A stretch of DNA of 5,461 nt, from assembly GCA_014379795.1 (NCBI GenBank), contig JACMLC010000023.1, positions 1 to 5,461 on the forward strand, written 5' to 3'. Below the pieces are notes generated by a model, which had not been told where the DNA came from, made no database searches, and saw only the letters and a program-made list of their open reading frames with translations. The position numbers and the translations under genes were made by a program. Every line of letters starts with the position of its first letter. Positions within the stretch are counted from its first letter, which is position 1. Of this stretch, positions 1-5,459 are shown one piece after another. The stretch is from Pyrinomonadaceae bacterium (lineage in GTDB: Bacteria > Acidobacteriota > Blastocatellia > Pyrinomonadales > Pyrinomonadaceae).

Positions 1-1
1 A

Positions 2-691
2 CTTGGCCTCGCACTTGCGATTTTATTGGCCTTCGTAGCCGTTAGCGTTCCCCCAACTGTCGAAGCGCAAAATGCAGGTCTGGTCAGTTCTATCCTGAAC
101 CGCATGGAGCGCAATCGGCGTGACCTTAAATCACTGCGCGCTAATATCAGCATGGTTAAGTACGATTCGCGCATTCGGGCTGATGAAAAATATCAAGGCA
201 ATGTTTTATATATGCCCGCGAGCGGACGTAATGCCTATGTGCGCCTTGACTGGCAATCGCCTGTGCGCGAGACACTGGCCGTCGCCGATGGCGAGTACAC
301 GCTGTTTCGCCCGCGCCTGAACACAGCTTATCGCGGCAAGTCTGCTTCGTTTGGTGGAAAGAATAATAAGGCTAGCGGCATGTTGGAATTTCTGAACATG
401 TCCGGCTCGCAGGTCAAGGCGCGTTTCGAGCCTGTGCAGGATATATATGACGAGACCCTGTGGGGCGGCGTCCAGACCACGCATTTCAAACTCGTGCCTA
501 AGGGCGGAGCCAGCTACAAGTACGCCGAAATCTGGGTGGACGGCAGCGGCATGCCCATTCAAACCAAAGTGGTCGAGAAGAATGATGATGCGACCACCGT
601 GCGTCTGACGAATGTGCAAAAGAACGCCGGTCTTTCAACAGATGAGTTCAAGCTCAAGCTGGACGGCAAGGTCAAGATCGTTAAGAGTTAA
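2..691 (+). CDS. LolA-like outer-membrane lipoprotein carrier protein (5' end outside window)
   Basis: This looks like a periplasmic chaperone of the LolA/outer-membrane lipoprotein-sorting superfamily, which binds the acyl chains of lipoproteins and passes them toward the outer membrane. The open frame is already running at base 2 and gives 229 visible residues. The first ~16 are hydrophobic (LGLALAILLAFVAVSV), followed by PPTVEA-QN, a plausible signal peptidase I site after visible residue 22, so the true start and the n-region lie left of the window. A TTG at base 26 falls inside this hydrophobic core and is not a credible start. The mature part (~207 residues) has the family order: an N-terminal helix with a 'LKSLRANISMVKYD' strand, a middle 'VLYMPASGRNAYVRLDW' strand, 'YAEIWVDGSGMPIQTKVVEK', and the closing 'LTNVQKNAGLSTDEFKLKL'. 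The fold family is fairly sure. Whether it is the true LolA or a paralogue is open, because no LolB, LolCDE or FtsK neighbour is visible. Confidence 0.8.
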   Translation, partial: LGLALAILLAFVAVSVPPTVEAQNAGLVSSILNRMERNRRDLKSLRANISMVKYDSRIRADEKYQGNVLYMPASGRNAYVRLDWQSPVRETLAVADGEYTLFRPRLNTAYRGKSASFGGKNNKASGMLEFLNMSGSQVKARFEPVQDIYDETLWGGVQTTHFKLVPKGGASYKYAEIWVDGSGMPIQTKVVEKNDDATTVRLTNVQKNAGLSTDEFKLKLDGKVKIVKS

Positions 692-713
692 GCTTTGATA
701 AATATCTGAGGGG

Positions 714-755
714 CAGGGCTTCGGAGCTAAAAGACCGAAGCCCTGTGCGATTTTT
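714..755 (+). terminator. Rho-independent terminator after the LolA-like gene
   Basis: A perfect 11-bp stem (CAGGGCTTCGG at 714-724 with CCGAAGCCCTG at 735-745) closes a 10-base loop. A run of five T (751-755) follows after a 5-base gap. It begins 22 bases past the stop codon, so it should end the LolA-like transcript and separate it from the radical SAM gene. The stem is strong. The T-run is short and slightly displaced, so termination may be incomplete. Confidence 0.78.
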
Positions 756-805
756 AGGTTTTAGATTTCGTCAAGTAGTGGCACAGGCAGGAGAGGCTGG
801 CAATT

Positions 806-902
806 CCTCTTTGCGTTCTTTGCGAAAACCTTTGCGGTCTTTGCGTTAAAAAATCACTTAACCGCAAAGAGCGCAAAGAGGAAAGACGCTAGTGACCGCA
901 AA
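806..902. repeat. TTTGCG/CGCAAA fold-back repeat, copy A
   Basis: This non-coding stretch carries four TTTGCG units (starting at 810, 819, 831, 840) followed by three CGCAAA units (863, 872, 897). Bases 806-824 pair with 863-881 over 19 positions with only one G-T wobble, enclosing a 38-base loop. An alternative inner hairpin is possible between about 838-849 and 858-870. The reverse complement of 807-880 matches copy B (4271-4346) closely: the first 24 bases (880-857 against 4271-4294) and a central 20 bases (849-830 against 4302-4321) are identical. The copy ends 38-59 bases before the start of the radical SAM gene. It is most likely a dispersed palindromic intergenic element of REP or MITE type. 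Its mobility and function are not shown. Confidence 0.85.
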
Positions 903-939
903 AGAGAGTTTTATCTAACCTTCCTTCTTTAAGCTGAAC

Positions 940-1956
940 ATGAAGCGAAGCAATTTTCTCAAGCTCAAGGTGCGCGAGGCTAGTTTTATCACGCGCGCCC
1001 TGCTTTCAACCAAGCATCCTGTCTTGGCGCATATCATTCCGATGCGCCGCTGCAATCTCGCGTGCGGCTATTGCAACGAATACGATAAGGTTTCCGATCC
1101 AGTCCCGCTCGATGTGATGAAGCGGCGGCTCGATAAGCTGGGCGCGCTCGGCACTTCGATCATCACCATCTCCGGCGGCGAGCCTTTGATGCACCCTGAG
1201 CTTGACGAAATCATCAGCCACATCCGCGCGCACAAGATGATCGCTGGATTAATTTCCAACGGCTATTACTTCACTCCCGAGCGCATCAAGCGGCTAAATG
1301 ATGCGGGGCTTCAATACCTGCAAATCAGCATTGATAACGTCAAACCGGACGAGGTCTCGAAAAAGAGTCTCAAGAATCTGGACAAGAAACTGCAAAACCT
1401 TGCCGCGCACGCGGAGTTTCATGTCAACATCAATTCGGTCATCGGCGGCGGCATCAAAAATCCCGAAGACGCGCTCGTGGTCGCGCGCCGCGCGGTCGAA
1501 TTAGGTTTCTCTTCAACCGTCGGCGTGATTCACGATGGCAGCGGGCTTTTAAAACCTTTGACCGGCAGAGAGAAAGAGATTTTCCAGCAAGTCAAAAAGC
1601 TCGGCAATCGCGACCATGCGCGGCTCAACTGGTTTCAGGATTCGATTGCCGAAGGCAAGCCTTACAACTGGCGCTGCCGCGCCGGTGCGCGCTATCTCTA
1701 CATCTGCGAAGACGGCCTCGTACACTGGTGCTCGCAGCAGCGCGGCTATCCCGGCATCCCGCTCGAAGATTACACGATGAAAGATTTCGAGCGTGAGTAC
1801 AACACAGAGAAATGGTGCGCGCCCACCTGTACATTACAATGCGTCCATCAGGTCGGCATTCTGGACAACTGGCGCGACCCGCAACAGACCTCAAGCGATA
1901 CACAGAGCGCATCCGGCAGCAAAAAAGCCGTCCCGGAGATGCTCAGCGTCGAGTAA
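940..1956 (+). CDS. Radical SAM protein with SPASM/twitch-like C-terminal cysteines
   Basis: This 338-residue protein is a radical SAM enzyme: it should bind a [4Fe-4S] cluster and cleave S-adenosylmethionine to a 5'-deoxyadenosyl radical. The cluster motif CxxxCxxC is C38, C42, C45 (RRCNLACGYC). The SAM-binding GGEP is at 79-82, with later core strands such as LISNGYYF (104-111) and LQISID (127-132). The C-terminal part has C246-x12-G259-x4-C264, which fits the SPASM/twitch opening pattern, then C293-x3-C297-x3-C301, so at least one auxiliary Fe-S cluster is likely; C256 is an extra cysteine. The last ~25 residues are polar and probably disordered. ATG 940 is the first in-frame start after a stop at 916-918; no clear Shine-Dalgarno precedes it. 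Related families act on peptides (PqqE, sactipeptide enzymes), cofactors (MoaA) or lipids (HpnH). No precursor peptide or partner gene is visible, so the substrate is not assigned. Confidence 0.9.
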   Translation: MKRSNFLKLKVREASFITRALLSTKHPVLAHIIPMRRCNLACGYCNEYDKVSDPVPLDVMKRRLDKLGALGTSIITISGGEPLMHPELDEIISHIRAHKMIAGLISNGYYFTPERIKRLNDAGLQYLQISIDNVKPDEVSKKSLKNLDKKLQNLAAHAEFHVNINSVIGGGIKNPEDALVVARRAVELGFSSTVGVIHDGSGLLKPLTGREKEIFQQVKKLGNRDHARLNWFQDSIAEGKPYNWRCRAGARYLYICEDGLVHWCSQQRGYPGIPLEDYTMKDFEREYNTEKWCAPTCTLQCVHQVGILDNWRDPQQTSSDTQSASGSKKAVPEMLSVE

Positions 1957-2048
1957 GCGGCGACCGAACCGTTTTTAACTCTTACCAAATCTTTCTGCCG
2001 CACGCTTAGAACTCTTAGACCTCATCCTAGTTGCATTATCCTAAAAGT
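1957..2048. other. Gap between convergent genes, no clear terminator
   Basis: These 92 bases separate the stop codons of the radical SAM gene (+) and the AT-rich gene (-). I see no stable hairpin followed by a T-run on either strand, no small gene with a ribosome binding site, and no RNA gene. A short GC-rich stretch before TTTTT at about 1972-1977 has only a 3-bp stem. Confidence 0.5.
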
Positions 2049-2669
2049 CTACTTACTTTTCTTCCGTACAAGTCTGACCCCACCATATGCTGTTGGGTCG
2101 GGAACCAGCACCTCTTCTGAATTCTGGTCTGATGTATCCCCTTCTGAATTCTGACTTGATGTAGCCCTTGCTCTAGCTTGACGTGAAATATTCTTCGCGG
2201 CTGGCGAATTAACTTTGCCTAATTTATCTAGTAAAGTAGTAGAAATTTCTTGAGGAAATATTGTGGGTATGAGTTTTGCGAAAAGTTCTTGCTCCTTTGG
2301 GGTTCCATTAAAGAGAGCTTCCCGATTTTCCGTAACGAATTTAGCTGTACTGAGATTCCACTGGCGTTTATGTTGTTCATCTAATACGGCCAGTTCCTTT
2401 TCTTTTTGCTTGTCTATCATATCTATTTCAAGCTTCTTTTGAAGGGAGGTTATTTGCAGTTCCTTATCCTTTGAGATTTTGGCAACCCAAACTTGACCCA
2501 AAGAGACTATGACCGCAGCAAGTGAGATCATGGCAGTAATAAAGGTTCCTGTGTGCTTATTCCAGAATTTATTTTCAAGGTGTACTTTCGCTTGTTCAAG
2601 TTTAAGGCGCTCACGCTCAACTTCCAGACGAGCTTCTTCTATCGTATTGGGTGGTTTAACATCAGTCAT
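2049..2669 (-). CDS. Coiled-coil, single-transmembrane protein of unknown function
   Basis: I do not recognise the family. The 206-residue product has a clear layout: a charged helix/coiled coil at about 10-38 (EEARLEVERERLKLEQAKV), one membrane segment at about 42-63 (TFITAMISLAAVIVSLGQVWVA), a second long charged coiled coil at about 64-108, then a compact region (KFVTENREALFNGTPKEQ, followed by PTIFPQEISTTLLDKL) that looks like a small helical domain. The tail is Ser/Asn/Glu-rich with a duplicated 9-residue unit and ends in the basic RKKSK. There is no cleavable signal peptide. The start is well supported: GAGGTGA sits 6 bases before the ATG. Base composition differs sharply from its neighbours (33% GC by hand count in 2401-2460, against 68% in 3061-3120 inside pyruvate kinase), suggesting horizontal acquisition. 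A role as a membrane-anchored scaffold, or as an accessory of a defence or signalling system, is possible but unsupported by the context. Confidence 0.8.
   Translation of the reverse strand: MTDVKPPNTIEEARLEVERERLKLEQAKVHLENKFWNKHTGTFITAMISLAAVIVSLGQVWVAKISKDKELQITSLQKKLEIDMIDKQKEKELAVLDEQHKRQWNLSTAKFVTENREALFNGTPKEQELFAKLIPTIFPQEISTTLLDKLGKVNSPAAKNISRQARARATSSQNSEGDTSDQNSEEVLVPDPTAYGGVRLVRKKSK
2114..2167 (-). repeat. 27-bp tandem duplication within the AT-rich gene
   Basis: Bases 2114-2140 and 2141-2167 are two adjacent copies of a 27-base unit that agree at 23 of 27 positions; both begin CTTCTGAATTCTG. The length is a multiple of three, so the frame is kept and the protein gains a second nine-residue Thr-Ser-x-Gln-Asn-Ser-Glu unit near its C terminus. 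It looks like a recent in-frame slippage duplication in a disordered tail. Confidence 0.85.
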
Positions 2670-2675
2670 TTGCTA

Positions 2676-2682
2676 TCACCTC
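2676..2682 (-). promoter_or_regulatory. Strong Shine-Dalgarno site of the AT-rich gene
   Basis: On the minus strand the sequence reads GAGGTGATAGCAAATG, a near-ideal anti-16S match (GAGGTGA) with 6 bases before the ATG. It fixes the start at 2669 and supports this gene being genuinely translated. Confidence 0.8.
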
Positions 2683-2693
2683 AGAGTTTGATC

Positions 2694-2699
2694 ATTATA
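2694..2699 (-). promoter_or_regulatory. Possible -10 box (TATAAT) for the AT-rich gene
   Basis: The minus strand carries a perfect TATAAT 24 bases upstream of the ATG, in the 49-base gap after the pyruvate kinase stop codon. The -35 region at 17-18 bases spacing does not resemble TTGACA, so this is a half-convincing promoter. No terminator is visible between pyruvate kinase and this gene, so read-through from upstream is an alternative. Confidence 0.45.
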
Positions 2700-2718
2700 G
2701 ATGAGACCAAAGACAATC

Positions 2719-4164
2719 TTATTTGACGCTCGCCTTCAATTCCTCGCCGATGGTGTAGAGCGTGACCGAACTCGATAAGCCTAAACTGGATAACCTGCCT
2801 GCCATCACGACCAGCGTCTCGCCTTGCTGCACCACGCCTGCTTCAAGCAACGTGCGCTCGGCGGTGCGCAAGCTGTCTTCGGTGTTGTCACTCTTTGGAT
2901 GAATCAGCGGATGCACGCCCCAGATCAGTGACAGTTCATTCATCACGTCTCTGGTATGTGTCAGGGCGATGATGCGCTGCGGCGGGCGCAAGGCCGACAA
3001 CCTGCGCGCCATTAATCCCGATTCGGTCAAGACCGCGATGGTTTTAGCATCCATCTCTTCGGCGGCAAAGGCAGCGGCTTCGCAGAGCGCGATGCTGACC
3101 CTGCCCGTTTGCTTGCCGACCCACTTCTTGAGCGCGTCTGCCAGATTTTGCGGATTGCCCGTCTCAGCCGATTCGATGATACGCGCCATCGTCGCCACCG
3201 TCGGAACGGGATACTTGCCCGTAGCGGTTTCGGCTGACAGCATGACTGCATCCGACCCATCCCAGACGGCGTTCGCCACATCGGAAGCTTCGGCGCGTGT
3301 CGGGCGCGGGCTTTCAATCATGGACTGCAACATCTGCGTTGCGGTGATGACAAACTTGCCAGCTAGGTTAGCCGTCTCGATAATTCGCTTTTGATAGACG
3401 GGAACAATCTCTACGCTCGTCTCGACGCCGAGGTCGCCGCGCGCGACCATCACGCCATCCGTCTCGGCGATAATCTCATCCAGCTTGTCTATCGCTTCGG
3501 CCTTCTCGATCTTGGCGACGAGCGGTTGCTTGCCGCCCGCGCTCTCGATCAGAGCCTTTGCTTCGCGGCAATCTTCGGCCTGCCGCACGAACGAGAGGGC
3601 TATGTAATCCACGTTCTGGCGAACAGCCCAATGCAAATCGCGCCGGTCTTTGTCCGTCAGAGAGGGAATCGGCAGCTTGATACCCGGCAGGTTGATGCCC
3701 TTGCGCTCATTCAAAGTGCCGCCGTTGATGACGCGGCAAGTCACATCCGTTTCCGTCGTGCGTTCGACGTGAAGCTCTATCGCTCCGTCGTCCAGAAGAA
3801 TCCGCGAGCCCGGCTGCACGTCGCGCGCCATCCCCGGATAGTTGGTCGAGACCTCGCGCGCATCGCCAGCGACCGAACGAGTCGTGATGGTAAAGAGCGC
3901 GCCCTGTTCGAGCTGCACGGGCTGTCCGCCCTTCAAGACGCCGGTTCTGATTTTTGGCCCCGAAAGGTCAACCAGCACCGCCAGCGGCCTTTTCATCGTC
4001 TCTGCGGCGGCACGCGCACGGCGAATCGTCTCCGCGTGCTCGTCCTGCGTCCCGTGCGACATGTTGATACGGACGCCGTTGACGCCCGCCGCCAGCAACG
4101 CTTCGATGACATGCGTCTCGCGCGACGCAGGCCCCAACGTGGCAAGGATTTTGGCTTTCCTCAT
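2719..4164 (-). CDS. pyk: Pyruvate kinase
   Basis: Pyruvate kinase transfers phosphate from phosphoenolpyruvate to ADP, giving pyruvate and ATP in the last step of glycolysis in the cytoplasm. The 481 residues match the usual length of enzymes without the extra C-terminal PEP-utiliser domain. Family motifs run in order: KILATLGPAS (5-14), GVRINMSHG (30-38) with R32, N34 and S36 for substrate and phosphate contact, DLSGPKIRTG (66-75), the B domain (~75-170), LSFVRQAEDC (190-199), KIEKAEA with K218 and E220, the metal site ARGDLG with D244, and ATQML with T276 followed by SPRPTRAEASDVANAVWDG. Position 71 is Lys in DLSGPK, the residue typical of potassium-independent enzymes. The C-terminal effector-loop region (456-473, GRLSSLGLSSSVTLYTIG) differs from the common G-x-x-x-G-x-TN form. 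The start has AAGGGG 7 bases upstream of the ATG and a promoter candidate further up. Confidence 0.97.
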   Translation of the reverse strand: MRKAKILATLGPASRETHVIEALLAAGVNGVRINMSHGTQDEHAETIRRARAAAETMKRPLAVLVDLSGPKIRTGVLKGGQPVQLEQGALFTITTRSVAGDAREVSTNYPGMARDVQPGSRILLDDGAIELHVERTTETDVTCRVINGGTLNERKGINLPGIKLPIPSLTDKDRRDLHWAVRQNVDYIALSFVRQAEDCREAKALIESAGGKQPLVAKIEKAEAIDKLDEIIAETDGVMVARGDLGVETSVEIVPVYQKRIIETANLAGKFVITATQMLQSMIESPRPTRAEASDVANAVWDGSDAVMLSAETATGKYPVPTVATMARIIESAETGNPQNLADALKKWVGKQTGRVSIALCEAAAFAAEEMDAKTIAVLTESGLMARRLSALRPPQRIIALTHTRDVMNELSLIWGVHPLIHPKSDNTEDSLRTAERTLLEAGVVQQGETLVVMAGRLSSLGLSSSVTLYTIGEELKASVK

Positions 4165-4170
4165 GTATCG

Positions 4171-4178
4171 CCCCTTCT
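4171..4178 (-). promoter_or_regulatory. Ribosome binding site of pyruvate kinase
   Basis: The minus strand reads AGAAGGGGCGATACATG, placing a purine-rich AAGGGG about 7 bases before the ATG. With the standard N-terminal motif beginning at residue 5, it supports the start at 4164. Confidence 0.65.
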
Positions 4179-4193
4179 GATTTATCCGCTCAC

Positions 4194-4222
4194 TTTATCG
4201 AATGATTAATGATGCGAATCAA
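4194..4222 (-). promoter_or_regulatory. Candidate sigma-70 promoter of pyruvate kinase
   Basis: On the minus strand TTGATT (4217-4222, 4 of 6 consensus bases) and GATAAA (4194-4199, 4 of 6) are separated by exactly 17 bases. Transcription would start near 4187 and leave a leader of roughly 20-25 bases that includes the ribosome binding site. The -35 box lies inside the outer inverted arm of the repeat at 4205-4371, so the repeat may supply part of the promoter. This rests on inspection only. Confidence 0.5.
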
Positions 4223-4371
4223 GAGTAGAAATAAATTCGCTGTTTGTCTTTGCGTACCTTTGCGTCTTTTCTCTTTGCGCTCTTTGCGGTTAAGCTCTGT
4301 TTTAACGCAAAGACCGCAAAGTTTTTCTCGCAAAGACCGCAAAGAGTTTCCTGCTCTTGATTTACATTAAT
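4205..4371. repeat. Outer inverted repeat enclosing copy B (MITE-like fold-back)
   Basis: The left arm 4205-4231 and the reverse complement of the right arm 4347-4371 share ATTAATG, then AATCAAGAG after a variable 5- or 2-base spacer, then xAG and AAA. Together with the TTTGCG core they form one nested, imperfect palindrome of about 167 bases filling most of the gap between pyruvate kinase and the GH15 gene. I see no clear target-site duplication and no coding capacity. Copy A lacks these outer arms, so they may be local to this site. Confidence 0.6.
4249..4346. repeat. TTTGCG/CGCAAA fold-back repeat, copy B
   Basis: There are four TTTGCG units (starting at 4249, 4259, 4274, 4283) and four CGCAAA units (4306, 4315, 4329, 4338) arranged symmetrically around an 8-base centre at 4294-4301. 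The innermost arms (about 4275-4293 with 4302-4321) pair with a one-base bulge and include GGTTAA facing TTAAC. It is the same element as copy A, in opposite absolute orientation. It lies upstream of pyruvate kinase and downstream of the GH15 gene, both read on the minus strand. Confidence 0.85.
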
Positions 4372-4391
4372 GAAGAGATAATAACCTTTCT

Positions 4392-5459
4392 TCAGCCGTA
4401 AACTCTACGCGCGCGGCGGTCGTAACGAAAGAGCGGGCGATGGCAAGCGTCGCAGGCGAGCAGGGCTTCGAGCTTGCGCAGGTAAGCCATGACGGTCGCG
4501 ACGACAGTCGAGTGCGACCACGTGAGCGGGGAAACGGAGAGCGGCGCGCCCGTCAAAGGATCAACCTGTTCTGCCAATGCTCCAGATGGCAGCGCACGCG
4601 CGACAGCCCATTCCAACAGCTCGACCGCGCTCTCCAATTCTTCGAGCGTGTGCGCCGCCGCGATGCGATATTCCGCTAGCCACAGCGTACAGATAAACCA
4701 CGGATTGCCCGGAGCCGTCGCTACATCATCCGTCACGCGCATGTAGCCGTCGCGCTCGTAACGCGCGAGGCCGCCGATTTTTGTTTTAGCCCATAAACTT
4801 TTTTCCACCGCGCGCATCGTCTCGCGCACGAGCGGGTCATCGGGCGCAAACGCGCCAAAGTAGAAGAGGCCGAAAAGGGAAGCGTCAACCGTAGCATCAA
4901 TGTCAAATTCGCCGTCCGCGCGCGGCGAGATTGAACGTGCAAAGCGTCCCAGCTCTGCGCGATAAAGATGCTCGCGCATCGCCTCGCGCACTTCTGTCGC
5001 AGCCCGCTCGTATTTTTCCGCCAGATGAGCTTCGCCGAACAATTCTGCGAATTTAGCGGCAGCGTGCAACCCGCCGACGACCGCTGCGCAGGTGAAAGTG
5101 TGTATGCCGCGCCGGTCTTCCCAGAGATTCCATGAAGCTTCCGGCAGTCCCGTGCGCGCGTCGCGAAAGCTCACCATAAAATCCGCCGCGCGTGTGACCA
5201 GTTGATGATAAAGCTTGCGCGCAAACTCTATGTCGCGAAACTCGTCGTAATGATTCCACAAAGCCCACAGGACGAGCGCGGTTTCATCCTCCTGAATCGG
5301 CAGCAGGCGCTCTTTTGTGTGCGGGTCCCACCATGCGTGCCAGCCCGAAGCGAGTGTCCCGTCGGGGTTATACTTTTGCAGAAAATATCCCTCGTCCGTG
5401 ACGATGCGCCCGCACAGGTCAAAGAACGAGCGCGTGATATTTGAATAGCCCGCGAGGTC
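4392..5459 (-). CDS. GH15 glucoamylase-like glycoside hydrolase (5' end outside window)
   Basis: This is the catalytic (alpha/alpha)6-barrel part of a glycoside hydrolase family 15 enzyme (glucoamylase, glucodextranase or trehalase type), which removes glucose from the non-reducing ends of alpha-glucans. The frame is open to the right edge, giving 355 visible residues; the TTG at 5259-5261 lies inside WALWNHYD and is not a start. Motifs in order of visible residue: YFLQKYNPDG (25-34), the substrate-site PIQEDET (54-60), TGLPEASWNLWEDR (103-116) with E114 as the likely catalytic acid, then HTFT, and EQVDPLTGAPLSVSPLTWSH with E297 as the likely catalytic base. Both catalytic glutamates are present, so the domain appears intact. 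The C terminus adds CDACHRP (336-342), not part of the GH15 core as I know it. The missing N-terminal part would normally hold a beta-sandwich domain. Exact substrate and cellular location cannot be read from this part. Confidence 0.92.
   Translation of the reverse strand, partial: DLAGYSNITRSFFDLCGRIVTDEGYFLQKYNPDGTLASGWHAWWDPHTKERLLPIQEDETALVLWALWNHYDEFRDIEFARKLYHQLVTRAADFMVSFRDARTGLPEASWNLWEDRRGIHTFTCAAVVGGLHAAAKFAELFGEAHLAEKYERAATEVREAMREHLYRAELGRFARSISPRADGEFDIDATVDASLFGLFYFGAFAPDDPLVRETMRAVEKSLWAKTKIGGLARYERDGYMRVTDDVATAPGNPWFICTLWLAEYRIAAAHTLEELESAVELLEWAVARALPSGALAEQVDPLTGAPLSVSPLTWSHSTVVATVMAYLRKLEALLACDACHRPLFRYDRRARRVYG

Noticed and set aside
206..619. 137-codon open frame on - opposite the LolA-like gene
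   Set aside because: Shadow frame inside a well-supported gene, with no promoter, ribosome binding site or recognisable protein features.
769..806. Possible degenerate second palindrome (GTGGCACAGGCAGG...GAGGCTGGC)
   Set aside because: The two halves do not pair convincingly within the window, so no repeat or hairpin can be supported.
806..902. CRISPR array suggested by repeated TTTGCG units
   Set aside because: The units are 6-10 bases, with no 25-40-base direct repeats and no uniform unique spacers. They switch to the inverted form halfway, and no cas gene is present.
1957..2048. A short RiPP precursor peptide gene next to the radical SAM enzyme
   Set aside because: Neither flank has a small open frame with a ribosome binding site and a cysteine-, glycine- or otherwise core-like tail. 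The downstream gap is only 92 bases and the upstream gap is filled by a terminator and the repeat.
3391..4209. Long open frame (272 codons) on + opposite pyruvate kinase
   Set aside because: It is the antisense shadow of a high-GC gene with clear family motifs. The translation shows no recognisable domain and no ribosome binding site decides a start.
4346..4391. Terminator after the GH15 gene
   Set aside because: The only hairpin on the minus strand is CTCTT...AAGAG, 5 bp and AT-rich with no T-run, and these bases are better explained as the outer arm of the inverted repeat. The fold-back repeat itself might end transcription, but that is not shown.
4440..4746. Small open frames on + opposite the GH15 gene
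   Set aside because: They are shadows of the GH15 coding frame, which carries both catalytic glutamates and the TWSH motif.
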